DNA from: Allodiplogaster sudhausi
Lineage: Eukaryota; Nematoda; Chromadorea; Rhabditida; Diplogasteridae
Length of the DNA: 64,000 nucleotides
NCBI GenBank assembly: GCA_945643635.1
Contig: CALZFC010000143.1
Span: forward strand, 311,001-375,000
Reading direction: 5' to 3'
A program made the translations under genes and the position numbers. Position 1 is the stretch's first letter, and each line of letters opens with the position of its first letter. Shown here piece after piece: positions 37,139 to 49,600 of the stretch. Under the pieces are notes generated by a model, which saw only the letters and a program-made list of their open reading frames with translations, was not told where the DNA came from and did not search any database.

Positions 37139-37400
37139 CACAATGAGCCCAGCATTCGAACTCGCTCATTTCAGACAGCATATCGCTGGTAGACTGCCCC
37201 TGGCGCTATCTCAAGGCCTGGATGGAAAGAGTTACCCTTTTTGCTAATCTTTTATTGCTTTCCTAATCATCTCTTTAGTCAATCATTACCCTCCCCTCAT
37301 CTTCACTGCCTGCTCTCTCACTCTCTTTCTCCCTATCACTCTATCTCTTTTTTCTTTTTTCTTTTTCAATCTCTTTCTATATCTTTTCTCTATACCCTGA

Positions 37401-37452
<52 letters not shown>

Positions 37453-37461
37453 ATCTCAGGC
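34484..37461. other. Intergenic region with CT and GA arrays upstream of homeobox gene
   Basis: (GA)n at 34,647-34,677, CT-rich at 36,400-36,518, GA-rich at 36,784-37,135 and CT-rich at 37,320-37,456. The 60 to 250 bp islands between them (for example 36,520-36,780 and 37,140-37,235) are complex sequence and may hold 5' exons or regulatory DNA of either neighbour, but no coding signature was recognised. Confidence 0.5.
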
Positions 37462-37787
37462 ATGTCCTTCAGCATCGACACTCTGCTGATCCGTAAGGAG
37501 GAGGCCGACCAGAACGAGGAAGAAGAAGGAGAAGAGGCCGAGAATCTCTCGTCATCTGCCGTCGTACAAGGCAGACATACAGAAGAAGAAGATGATGATG
37601 AAGATGACGTCTCTTCGGAAATCTCCAGTAGTCAGTCTAAGATTAATTTAGGCCATTCCAGCTTGTCTCATATCAACAGTATCATACGAAATTATGTGGC
37701 TATTTTCCGGAAATGAACATAATTGTGAGAAGTAATGGTAGTATTACCGATAGGGTTTAGTGAGAGAAAGAGAGAGAGAGAGAGAGG

Positions 37788-37829
<42 letters not shown>

Positions 37830-38750
37830 TAAAGAGAGAGACGGAGAGGGTGAGAGAGATGGAGAGAGATAGAGAAAGAAAGCGAGAAATAGAGAATAAT
37901 CAAGGGAGCGAGAGTGACTTCTCTGTGCCAGGATCTCCCTCGCCAGATGACTGCTCGGTGAGGGCAGCTGCCTCTATGATGTCACCGCTTGCGGCCGCCG
38001 CGGCGCCCCTCGCTCTCATCGCTTTCGGCGCCGGCGGCTATGGCGGCGAGCAGAAGACGCCGAGTTTGGTGGAGCTGCAGATGCTGCTAGGGATTGGTGG
38101 TCAGTCAGAGCAGTGTTTGCCATGGCCATCGTAGTCGGCGTCTCTCTAAATCGCATGCTCTCTCTCTTCCTTGAATCAGTCAAAAAGGCGCGAATTCAAA
38201 TGCGAGTTTTCGGCTCCTCTAAAGAAAGAGAAGAGTCAATCACCTTTCAATAACCGGATTGAAAATTTGAAGAAATAATGACAAAGAATTTGTCAATGAC
38301 GTCATTGGCGATAAATGACTGTTACTTTTTCAGGCCAATAAAAGTTATTCCGTGAATTTGCAAAGCATTCTTAGAATCCACACACACATATATATGTTTA
38401 TTTATCTCAATTATTCAAACCAAATTATATGTATATGATTAAAAAGAGTAAAACTAATGTTTATTTTTGGATTTAATACTTCTTCTTATTATTATTATTC
38501 TTCTTTTTCCAGCCCGCAAGCATGACTACAAACGTGCACGCAAGCCTGTCGCCGACCGCAAGCCACGTCAGGCGTACTCGGCACGCCAGCTGGAGAGGCT
38601 CGAAAGGGAGTTTCAGGTCTGTTAAACATGTTTCTCTCTCTCTCTCTCCCTCTCTCTCTCTAATTTCTCACTCCATCTCTCTATCTATCTCTCTCACTCC
38701 CTCTCATTCTCTCTATTTCCCACACTCCAACTTTTCCTCGCTCCCCCTCA

Positions 38751-38799
<49 letters not shown>

Positions 38800-39448
38800 C
38801 CTCTCTCTTTCTCTCTTTCTCTTTTCTCTCCCTCTCTCTCTCTCTCTTTTCTCTTTCTCTTTCTATTTCATCCTGCCTAGCTGATTTCTCTATCTCTCTC
38901 TCATCAGGCGCACAAATACCTGAGCGTGAACAAGCGTGTCCATCTCTCGAAGACGCTCGGGCTCACCGAGACGCAGATCAAGACGTGGTTCCAGAATAGA
39001 CGGTCTGCTCTTTTCTCTTTCTTTCTCTCTCTCTCTCTCCTCTCTCGCTCTCTCGTATTTCTTCTTCTTCATCTCAATTTCTTTCTATATCCCTTCCATT
39101 CCTGATTTAATCTTTAGAAGCGAACTTGATTCAAAGTTGTCAAACAATAATCTTTAAAAAATATAAAACAACTTTTTGAGCACCAAATGGAAGAAGCAGC
39201 TGACATGCTCGCTACGCCAGCTCTACAAGGACAGCGCCGTCGCCGCGGGTTCCCTACCTGGAGGTATGGCAAGGTTTTCTCTCCTTCTCTCTTCCTCTCC
39301 CTCTCTCTCTCAGTCTCTCCTCTCTCCCTATCTCCCTCTGTCTCCCTCTCTCTCCCTATCTCCCTCTGTCTCCCTCTCACTCTTCCACTTCTTCTTCCAT
39401 TCTCGCCCTCTCTCTGTCTCTCCCCTCTTAACACTTTTTCTATAGCTC

Positions 39449-39482
<34 letters not shown>

Positions 39483-39774
39483 TCACTCCATCTCTCTCTT
39501 CCACTTCTTCTCTTTTCCCCTCTCACTCTATCTTGAATCCTCTCTCTCTATTCCTCTTCCTAGTTCTTCAGTGTGCTCCTCTCCACTCGACTCTTCTTCT
39601 CATCTCTTCCCACCACCGCATGGTCCTTCCGCGTCGGCCGCCACGCCATCAACCGCTTCCCTCGCCGCGCTCGCCGGCTTCCCCTTCCTCTTCCCTTCAT
39701 CTTCTTCACTCTCTGCGCACGTGCAGAATAGAGAACCTTTAGATGCCAAATCATCTTCGGCTAATATTTCGTAA
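37462..39774 (+). CDS. NK/BarH-like homeodomain transcription factor, 288 aa
   Basis: Six exons: 37462-37630, 37905-38099, 38513-38616, 38908-39002, 39181-39273, 39564-39774; total 867 nt. The N-terminus MSFSIDTLL resembles the EH1-like repressor motif placed first in many NK/BarH proteins. It is followed by an acidic Glu/Asp run and an Ala-rich segment. The homeodomain spans exons 3-5: [19 protein letters not shown] (helix 1), [18 protein letters not shown] (helix 2), [20 protein letters not shown] (recognition helix, Gln50-type region intact). The tail is Ser/Pro/Ala-rich. The class (NK-like, with BarH-like TKWK) is secure; the exact orthologue is not. A sequence-specific nuclear DNA-binding role is inferred from the family. 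Exon 5 uses a TTTGAG acceptor, and its GTTTTC donor was chosen to keep the C-terminal frame. Confidence 0.85.
38635..38870. repeat. (CT)n tract inside homeodomain intron
   Basis: CTCTCT array filling most of the intron between homeodomain exons. Similar tracts fill the later introns (39,010-39,050, 39,280-39,560). Confidence 0.9.
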
Positions 39775-39814
39775 GAAAAAAATTAAAGATGTGCAACCAT
39801 AACAACACACAAAA

Positions 39815-39970
39815 ACAATTGTTTGAACCAACATTGTTTTGAGGCAAAACTGAAACAATTTTGTTTGGCATATCGTACAATATTTTGCATTGTTTGATAT
39901 ATAAAATAATATTGCTTCAGTTTTGCCCCGAAACAATGTTGCTTTCAAACAAATTGTTTTTTTTTGTGAA
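39815..39970. mobile_element. Hairpin (MITE-like) element, inverted repeats of about 55 bp
   Basis: AACAATTGTTTGAACCAAC then ATTGTTTTGAGGCAAAACTG on the left is mirrored by CAGTTTTGCCCCGAAACAAT then GTTGCTTTCAAACAAATTG on the right around an A/T-rich loop. The core GCAAAACTGAAACAAT is the same as the unit of the 26.4-kb minisatellite. Confidence 0.65.
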
Positions 39971-40518
39971 AATAAATGTATAAGAATACAAGCATACTTA
40001 CATGTGTAAATATTACAGAAATAGTTGTCTGTTCGCCAACTATCAATTAATTAATTCATGTTTTTATTTGTATGCAAAAATGTGCTTGCGAATAAAAAGC
40101 ATTAAAGGAAATGATTTCCCTATCGCTGGATGTTTTTTTGTTTTATAACAGGTTAGCTTTTTAAAATTATATATTTTTTTTAATTTTAATTATTAAGTTA
40201 GCCCATTAACCTATGTTCATTTGAATATAGTGATACATACATATAAAGGCTTTTTTTAGCCACAGAATCTGCTTTCACAATCTTTTTCACCAAATTTTCC
40301 TTCTCGTCTTCTTTGAAAGTGGGCTGAAAGTCGTCTGACGATAAGTCCATATGAATTGGCGGTATTTCGCTAACTGATTATCTTTCAGCAACCTTTCTTT
40401 TTGTTTACGGTATTTCTCCGTTTGACTTTAGGCTTTACCTGAAATCTTTCTCCCTCTCTCTCTCTCGCTCACTCTCGCTCTCTCATTATCTCTCTTTATC
40501 TCTCTTTCTTTCTCTCTT

Positions 40519-40550
<32 letters not shown>

Positions 40551-41561
40551 ATTCAGTGTCCTTCTCTTTCTAGGCTTGCTTAATCTTTACTTCCTATTTC
40601 TCTCTACCACTCTCTTTACCCAAACCTATGTTTCGTCGAATTCGCTTCTAATATTGTCTTCATCCCCTTTCCGTCGTTCTCAGCATTCTCTTTACTCTCT
40701 ATTTGTATTAGCCAATCCAGCTTTTACCACTTTTCTTCCGGTAACCCAACAAGGAAGAGCGAAGGAGCTTTTCTGAGTAATCTCTTTTATAACGCTGAGA
40801 GAACTTTTGCTCTTCCCTTCATTTCTGTTAAATTGCAAGAAAGCGACGAATTGCAGGGCGAAAGGCTCGGTTTTCTGTTAGTCAGCGAAAGGCAAGTTTG
40901 GAAGATACGTACCCATTTCCCCCTCTGAAAGATTGACACCTTCTCCTGCTTATATTCGAGTAAAATGAAAAGAGAGCGAGAGTGTGCTATTGACGAAGAG
41001 AGTCAGAGAGTGAGAGACTCAGAGAGAGAGAGAGAGAGAGGGAAGATGTGAGAAGCAGAGAAAAAGAGAGCATGCAACGGTTTTTCTTGCAACTTTGGAA
41101 TGGTAAACCGTAAACCGGCTCACTCACCCACCATCAGAATCTCTCGGCCAATGTTTTCGCCCGGGTTGACAGGGACAATTTCTATTTTAGTGTGTTGAGG
41201 CACACTAAAATAAGGAGAGAGAGAAAAAAGCTGCCCTGCCATCTTAACCACCACAGAAGAGTCCAATCATTCGCTTCAGTGATTCTCGGCATGTCTGGCA
41301 TGTTGTTGTTCTTGCTGACTTGTATTCTTCTAGCGTCTCTTTTGCCTCATTCTTGACAGGCCTACTATTAATCACTTAGCATTTCAAGCATTGCATCGGG
41401 CCCTCGATGTGCCGTGCTCTCCACTTTCTTTATCCTCATCTCATCTCGACAAGGAGAGACACTCTTTCGACCCCGCCCTGAAGACCGGGGCTCGCTGACA
41501 CTTTTAATGGCTTTATCAAAAGATGAATATCGAGATTGGGTGGGGCGCTAGAAGGAATTGC

Positions 41562-41601
<40 letters not shown>

Positions 41602-42248
41602 TAGTGAACAAATAAAAAAAAACGAACGTTTTCCATTAGCCGCGCACAAAGTGTGCGTGGAAAGTGCCTTGTCTTTTCTCGAGACAAAAATTGGTGACAA
41701 TTCAGCTGTCAGTTGTTTATTTTATGAAGATGAGTTTCAGGTAGCGAGGGATGAGTAGAGAGAAGAAAGAGTAAGTGAGATGGAGCGAGAGAGAGAGAGA
41801 GAGAGAAAGAGGGTGAGAGAGAGAAAGAGGGTGAGAGTGCGAGAGAGAGAGAGGGTGAGAGTGCGAGAGAGAGAGAGAGGGTGAGAGTGCGAGAGAGAGA
41901 GAGAGAGAGAGAGAGGGTGAGAGTGCGAGAGAGAGAGAGAGAGAGTGAGAGTGCGAGAGAGAGGGAGAAGAGATAATGGAGAAAGAGGGAGAGGGAGAAA
42001 GAAAGAACGAACATAATTGAAGCTTATTGTGGCATACATGTTCCTTCCATAACTGCGCGATCCTTCAGCGCTCGGCGTCTCCAATTGAGATCTCCAACTA
42101 ATGTTCAAGCATGTTTTTTGATCAGCTGAACAGCATCGCTGAAGAGCAAAAAGGTAGACAGAGAGAAGGATAAGAAAGAGAAAACGAGAGAGAGAAGAGA
42201 GAGAAGGACAAAGAGAGAGCGAGAAGAGAGAGAAAGAGAGACAGAGAA

Positions 42249-42280
<32 letters not shown>

Positions 42281-42633
42281 CGATTAGAAGAGAGGAGGAT
42301 AGGCAGCTATTGAAAAGTGTTGTTTCAAGAGTTACTTAACCCAAATTCTCTCTCTCTCTCTCTCTCTCCCTCTCTCCTGAATCATTACGTAATCTATCTT
42401 AATCTAACCTCGCCGAAACAGGTTTTCGATGTGCGAGAGGAGGCAGTTTTGACGAACATCCCGCCCACTTCTGCCAACTTCCCGGCCGCGAGGAGAGGCT
42501 CCACTCGGCGACACAGTCTTGAAATCATCTCTGTTTCGAGGGGCGCTTCATCACAATCTCTTTGGCCAAGGGTCTGGAGATGGCTTTTTAAATCTTTATA
42601 GAATTAGAGATGTAAGATGTTTAGGAATGAGAA

Positions 42634-42668
<35 letters not shown>

Positions 42669-42698
42669 ACGAAATAGCGAGAGAGACTTAGAGAGAGC

Positions 42699-42734
<36 letters not shown>

Positions 42735-42764
42735 ACGAAATAGCGAGAGAGACTTAGAGAGAGC

Positions 42765-42829
<65 letters not shown>

Positions 42830-43414
42830 GAGAGAGAGATAGAGCGAGCTAGCGAGATAGAGAGAGACGAAGAATATGTGGCTCTATTTCCCTCTCTGAC
42901 AACACGTTCCTCCTCTTGACTTAGCTGGCAATGACTCATCCCGCCATCCTGCTCGTTAGCAAGCACACCTGTATACATCTTATCATGCATGTTGTTCTCT
43001 ATCTCTATCTCTCTCTCTCTCTTTTTCTCTCAATCTCTCTACCTTTATCTCATTCTCTTTCTTTTTTTCTCTCTCTCTGTCTCTCTCATTCCTTCCTTTC
43101 TTCTCACTCTCTTCTATGAATCCTTCACTTTCGTTGCTTTAAAATTGGGCATCACTTGTATAAATCTATACATAGTACCTATCCATGTACATACACGCAT
43201 TCATGCACAACCCTTTCCTTTGCCAATAATGCTTGCCAATCTCTCGGATGTGGCAACAAAAGGGAGGGGGGGGGAGTCTCCTGGCCTTTACTTTGACACG
43301 GAAACTCTCTGCGAACGATGGCCCTCTTTCATTCGCTCTCTCTCTCTTTCTCTGTCTCTGACAGTCTCGGTCACAAACATCAATATTGCTCGCTGCTCAC
43401 CGCACTACAATAAT

Positions 43415-43451
<37 letters not shown>

Positions 43452-44609
43452 ATGCATTAGCTCTCTGCCGGTACCTCCACCGGTGCAGCAATGCAAGCAA
43501 ATAGAAGAGTAGGCCATTGTTGTTGTGGTGATGGCCATGTTGGCAACAGCTCCCGGAAAGAGGATAACATCATGATTTACTTACATACTTGTTATTGTAA
43601 TGTTATAGATGATCATAGCCGGTATTTTGCAGATTACTATTTTATAAAAATTAATCTTTTTTCAGTCATACTTAATTCATTCAATCCGTACCTATAAATA
43701 ATTGATAATTGTCCGAAACCCGGATATTATTGGGTAGACCAAGTCCTATTACTGCTTCCGATTCTCGTTTGATTGTCATCACATTGCTCAAACCTAGGAT
43801 GGGCGAATGGAGGGTGGTGAGACTTGCGTGGTTCTGTTTACGTTTTGACTTTCCTCTCCTCCTCCTCTTCTGGTAGCAAAGCGGAAAGGCGCCCTGCACA
43901 GGTAGCAATCGAGTGCATATGCCTCATGTTTGTTGTGCTATCAGTGAGAGAGAGAGAGAGAGTCAGAGAGAGAATGAGAGAGAGATTCAGAGAGAGAGAG
44001 AGCGAGAGAGAGAGAGAGAGTCAGAGAGAGAGAGTCAGAGAGAGAATGAGAGAGAGCGAGAGAGAGAGAGAGTCAGAGACAGAGAATGAGAGAGAGAGAG
44101 AGCGAGAGAGAGAGAGAGAGGAATGAAAGAGAGAGAGCATTGAAAAATAGAGAATGAGAGAGGGAAGCAGGAAAGAAATATTGAGGAAAGAGAGAAAGCT
44201 AGAGATAAAGGGTAAGGAATAGTCAGAGAGAGTTATGAAATGAGATGAAAAGTGAATGGAAGAGAGGATCACAGAGAATTTGAAAGTGCATAAGTAGTAA
44301 AAAACGAAGTAAAAACAGAGAGAATGCGAGAAGGAACGCGCAGTGGAGAGGAAGGCAATGCGCCTAAACCACTGCATTTGTCAGACTGATCATCCATTCC
44401 TATCTCTCTCTCCCTCAATCCTTTCCACTCTATCTCTGTCTCTCTCTCTATCGCTCTCTCTCTCTCTCTCTCGCTCACTCTCTATCTCTTTCTCTTTCTC
44501 GCTCTCTCTCTCTCAATCTCTCTATTTTGCCGTTGTGCATTCGAACATGCATCGCCGCCGTTCCATTTATTGCATTCTAAATGTTTATCCAGTTTGTTCT
44601 CCTTCTTTA

Positions 44610-44654
<45 letters not shown>

Positions 44655-44708
44655 TTCTCTTTCTTTTTCTTTCTTTCTTTCTTTCTCCTTCTCTCATTCT
44701 CGCTCGCG

Positions 44709-44751
<43 letters not shown>

Positions 44752-44893
44752 TCTCACCCTCTCACTTTTATCATCTCCTATTTCGAAAGGAACGTAGTTG
44801 CTTCCGCACAGCTGTACACAAGAGCCGCGCCCATGTCGCGATGACCGAGATTTAGCCGTTCTCTCCTTGACTTACTCTCTCTCTCCCTTTCTG

Positions 44894-44942
<49 letters not shown>

Positions 44943-45599
44943 GGCACACGCTCTATTTAGTTATCTTCTTCTTTTTCTTCTTCAAGATCTTTCTCTTCCA
45001 CTTACCCTCTCTCCCTCTCTCCCTCTCTCAGTTCCTCTTCTTCTCACTCTCTCTCTCTCTCTCTCTCTCGCATTTCGTCTCCATCTCTTTCTCCCGTCTT
45101 TCACCATTTCGGTTGCCTCCCTAAATGGCTGCAGATCAGTCTTCCATGAGTTGAATGTTCGATCGCTTTCTCTGAACTTTCATTTCTTGTGTATTGCACA
45201 CAGAAAATATGTTGTAATTTTTTGGCAGCTGGCCAAAAAGTAAACGTACGCTAATATATTAATGTAAAACCTCACTTCATAATGTGTATATTCCGAATTT
45301 TTTTCTGTCAGCATTCGCAGTAAGTAGAATTAATACTTGCTATTGTTTACCGCTCGAGCAGGCAATATTGATATTATTAGTATCTCTCCTTTTCTCTCTT
45401 GCGCTCACTCTCCTTCGCTCGTTCCCTGTCTCGATCTCTTTCTCTTTGTCTCTATTTCTCTCTCTCAGCGTTCTCTCTCCGGCTCTCTCTCTCTCTGGTT
45501 TTCGATGTATGTAAATATGATAATTTAACAGTTTCTAGGAAGAAGAATTAGTAGGAAGTCGAAGACGAAGAAAGAAGAGAAAAGAAGGAAGAGATCATC
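39971..45599. other. 5.6-kb gene-poor region rich in GA and CT arrays
   Basis: Arrays lie at 40,450-40,550, 41,020-41,045, 41,565-41,597, 41,785-41,990, 42,165-42,285, 42,345-42,375, 42,630-42,870, 43,005-43,110, 43,415-43,452, 43,945-44,130, 44,400-44,525, 44,610-44,755 and 44,865-45,080. Between them are complex islands of 50-400 bp. Candidate exons were examined (42,110-42,600 plus, 41,110-41,170 minus, 44,780-44,850 plus), but none has a recognised domain. The 5' UTR of the INPP5A-like gene should be at the right end. Confidence 0.5.
41183..41212. other. Perfect 12-bp hairpin, 6-nt loop
   Basis: TATTTTAGTGTG, loop TTGAGG, CACACTAAAATA. No associated gene end was identified nearby. Confidence 0.8.
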
Positions 45600-46101
45600 A
45601 TGTCCTCTGACTACATCAAGCAGGTCACAGTCACCGGTGACGTCTCAGCCCTCGTCGAGGATGTTCGTTTTCAGAATTATATTTAATTTCTTATTTTTGT
45701 TTAGTATTTTCTTCATTGATAAAGTAATATTATAACTTTGTCAATAATGAAAATAATACAATGAAATATGTATGTAGTGAAATATATAATGAAGCGTGCA
45801 TCTTTACATTTCTTCGCTTCCAATTGTAGTATCTTTGCATCGTTTAAAAGTACTACTGTAAATATACTTATTATTCACATTATTTACCCACTCCGTAGTA
45901 GCAAAACGATGATGATTTTGCCAACTCTCTTTTTCTACAGGACAAGGCACTCGAGGCATGGTGCGAAGAGGTGGCCAAGGAGATATGGGAGCAGCGAGCT
46001 GAGCTAGGCGTCATCCATGTCCAGGTCAGTGTTGGAGGGAGAGGGAGAGGGAGAGATAGAGGGAGAGAGAGAGAGGGAGAGGGAGAGGGAGAGATAGAGG
46101 G

Positions 46102-46132
<31 letters not shown>

Positions 46133-46273
46133 GAGAGGGAGAGGGAGAGGGAGAGGGGGAGGGGGAGAGAGAGAAGGAGAGAGAGATAGAGAGAGAGAGA
46201 GGGAGAGGGAGAGATAGAGAGAGAGAAAGAGAGAGGGAGAGGGAGAGGGAGAGGGAGAGGGAGAGGGAGAGAG

Positions 46274-46314
<41 letters not shown>

Positions 46315-48900
46315 AGAAGAATGGATTCATAGTGACACTTTGCGAGATAGTGAAAGAGATATGAAATGGAAGGGTGAAAAAGATAGATAAAGAGAGTTTA
46401 GTTCTTGCTCTCCGTTTCAGGGTCTTCGTGCTAGTCAACGACCGCAAATTTTTGCCAACTTCATCCTGCAGAGGTTTCAAGCGCCTTTTTTTACAAAGAA
46501 AAATTACTTTCTAGCGATGTCGAACCCTATTTTCTTTTAGTAAGTTTTATTTATTTAAATTGTAAATAAATTCCAATGTAATTCCCCTTTTTCGAGCAAG
46601 CTGACTTTATTATTAAATTTATTTTATTTAAATTTGTGGAATTGCAGAATAGCAGGCGCTCCCCGAATCACGCAAAACTTCCAGGCTGCTCGCGCTTTTT
46701 TCGATACTCAAAACACGGTTAGGAATACAAGTCTATTTTATTTTAATCATGTTGGAATTCAAGATTAAATAGATTTAAATTTCCCACCCATTCCCAGGGT
46801 CTCGGCTCGCTCTTTCTTTTCCGCGACGCGTCCGCTGTACAGTACTACGACAAGTACTCAAATACGGGCTACCGCCAAATCCGGTCAGGACCAACACGGT
46901 TTTTTGGCGGGAGTTTAAAATTTGAACTTTTTTCCTTTATAGCAGCGGCGACGATCACCATGTTGGCGCGGCCGATGTCGACGGCTTCACGGCGCAGCCA
47001 TTCGAGACGACCTTCAACTTCAAGACTGACTTTTATGTGCGTTAAAAAACAATGCTTTTTAAGTACTAGAAAAAGGATAATTTGCAAGAAAACAATGGAA
47101 TGTTAAGCTGGGCGTACCATTTTTGCCTCGTAACAATATGGAATAGTTACGTTTTACCTAACAATTTGGAATAGTTACGTCTCTCCGATCATTTCTCTCC
47201 AGCGTGACGACGGCACCCGTGATATTGCGAACCAGCGCACCGGCTACATGCTCGCACGCTTCCGCCTCTACGGCAAGGAGCTCACCTTTGTCAATCTCGC
47301 ACTCCACTCTGTTCCATTCGAGGATGTCAACGAGATTCTCAGCCAGGTTTCTCTCTTTCTCTCTCACTCTCGCTTTCTCTCTCTCGCTCTCTCGCTCGCT
47401 CTCACTCTCTCTCTCTCGCAATCCTTCCTTTACTGCCTCTCTCCCTCTTCATATTTCCATGGTTCTCTCTCTCTCTCCCTCCCTCAATCTTCCTATCTTT
47501 CTATCTCTATCTATCTTCCTTTCTTTACCTATGTGTCACTCTTTCTCTACCTCTCCAACATCTCTCTTTCTGCATGTCTTTCTATCTCTCAATTCTCTTG
47601 GAATCTATTAAAATCCCTTCTCTTAGATCGAAGTAACGAAGGCGGCACAGAAGCGGCAAAAGCAGATTGATCGGCTTCTCGCAGAGTTTGTCCTTCTTTC
47701 TTGTCATAAATTTCTTATCACCAGATACGGTAGCACTAAAAATAAATAACGCTCAATTCTAGTCTCGAGGACGAAGGCCTCAAGAACGACGCGATCATCG
47801 TCGCGGGTGCGTTCAACTCGCAGCTGCACGAGACGAAGCTGTTGGCGGTAAGTGCGTGTCATCAAAATTAGTGGTGATACTGTACAAGTCGTGACGGGAC
47901 CAAGCGTCATCTTGAAGCTGCTATCGTATGCCAATATAAAAAAAAGATTTTCCACTCAGGACCTCGCGCACACGCAACGCGGCAGCACGTACGCGCGTAC
48001 GTCGGAGAACGGCCGGCTCGAGGCGATCGAGCAGACCGACCGGCATGGACGGGTTCACTTTTATTCGTTTTATTTTTATATTTGTTCTTATAATTTGAAA
48101 CATTGAATGATTGTTGAATAAATGTAGAATTATTATTATTATTTTTTATTTAATTTAATCTAATCGATAAATAGTCAGTTCAGAAGACCATCACTGTCCA
48201 TTGCTTTTATTTATTGATTTATTACTTTGTAAAAGAAGATTTTATTCTAAATTAATCTATAAGATAGATTTATAACATATATATACATTTAGAAGACCGT
48301 CACTGTCGAAGAGCATCGCTTTGACCTGCACTCCATTCACGACTGGTTCTTCCGTCTCGGCCGAGGACAGATGGTGAGAGCATGGGTAGTTTAAATTGAG
48401 AAATTAATATAAAAAAAAGATTAACATTTATATGTATAAAAAGTAATACTAACTAATTAGCATCTCAATGATTTTCTGTTATTATTCGCCGATTCTTTTA
48501 ATATCAAAACGGTGTTTCTTGATGTCTCGCGGTCATCTGTTACATCAAGAACTTTTTCGGATGGGTATGAGAAAGCTGCTGATGTTCAGCCACTTCTTTC
48601 TCTTCCAGGTCAAGAAGTACAATGGCGAGCTCGCCGCAGTCACCTTCAAGGGACGCCTTCAGGAGGAGAGCGTCTTCTTCCAGGTTCACTCTTTTTTTTT
48701 CTTATTTCTCTCTCTCACTCTGTCTCTCTCTCTCTACCTCTCTCTCTACCTTCTCCCTCTCTTTCTGTTTAACTTTCTCTCTCTTCCTCTCAATTTCTCT
48801 TTCTCTCTCTATCTCATATTCTTTTTTCTCTCTCTCTCTCTCTCGTTTCTCTCTCTCTCCCTCCCTCTCTCTCTCTCTTTCTCTCTCTCTCTTTCTTTCA

Positions 48901-48942
<42 letters not shown>

Positions 48943-48977
48943 GTCACCATCTCTCTCTCTCTCTCTTTCTTTCACCA

Positions 48978-49020
<43 letters not shown>

Positions 49021-49438
49021 GTCACCATCTCTCTCTCTCGCTTTCTTTCACCATCTCTCTCTCTCTCTCTCTCTCTCCGCTACAGCCTTCTCGCCACTAT
49101 GGCATCAACCCTGAGAATCGCAAGGAGGAGTTCCTGCGGCATCTCTGCCCCGCGTGGGCCGATCGCGTCCTCTACAACAACGTCATGTCCGATCTCTTCC
49201 GACACGTACGCTAGCCAGTATTTATTTATTATTAATTAATTAATTACTTTAATCTTTAAAGAAACTATCTATTACTTGTCGAAAAAAAATACAAGTATTT
49301 AGGATGATATGCAGGAAAAAGGATTTTACATCAATCCTTCTCTTAATTTTCTCGAATCTGTTTATATCCCTATCTCTCCTTTCCTCGCTCTCTCTATCCC
49401 TCCCTCTCTCTTTCTCTCTCACTTCTATACTCTCTCTC

Positions 49439-49486
<48 letters not shown>

Positions 49487-49600
49487 CTTCTCCAGGACTC
49501 CTTCTGCGCCTCCGGTCTATACTACGGCCTCGTCGGCGAGAATGCAGAGATTGGCGAGTTCAAGCCGGTCTCACTCCACGCTACAATCTGTCTAAAGTAA
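45600..49600 (+). CDS. INPP5A-like inositol polyphosphate 5-phosphatase, predicted catalytically dead, 403 aa
   Basis: Fourteen exons: 45600-45662, 45941-46024, 46421-46473, 46648-46717, 46798-46883, 46943-47036, 47203-47346, 47627-47685, 47763-47847, 47960-48052, 48293-48373, 48609-48683, 49086-49205, 49496-49600; 1,212 nt, phases agree, TAA stop. Length is near the vertebrate INPP5A length (about 412). Segments align in order with INPP5A: VTVTGDVSALVED, VIHVQ/GLRASQ, GLGSLFLFRDAS, FVNLALHSVPFED, IIVAGAFNSQLHE, CPAWADRVL, IGEFKPVSLHATI. Against the 5-phosphatase signatures, TxNV is TGDV, QE is QG, NxHL is NLAL, GDxNxR is GAFNSQ and (S/G)DHKP is GEFKP, so metal-binding and catalytic positions are lost. 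The C-terminal CAAX box of INPP5A is also absent. The frame is intact, so a non-catalytic (pseudophosphatase) role is inferred. Confidence 0.85.
46030..46315. repeat. (GA)n array in intron 2 of the INPP5A-like gene
   Basis: GAGAGA with GGGAGA and AGATAGA variants. Confidence 0.95.
48700..49080. repeat. (CT)n array with repeated TTTCACCATC/TGTCACCATC spacers
   Basis: CTCTCT runs separated by TTTCTTTCACCATC or TTTCTGTCACCATC five times, forming a higher-order repeat that runs up to the acceptor of exon 13. Confidence 0.9.

Noticed and set aside
42110..42600. Two plus-strand segments that join as MFFDQLNSIAEEQKG with a downstream GRFITISLAKGLEMAF, interrupted by one in-frame TGA
   Set aside because: No family recognised and borders are ambiguous. 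Invoking recoding or a micro-intron for one TGA is not supported.
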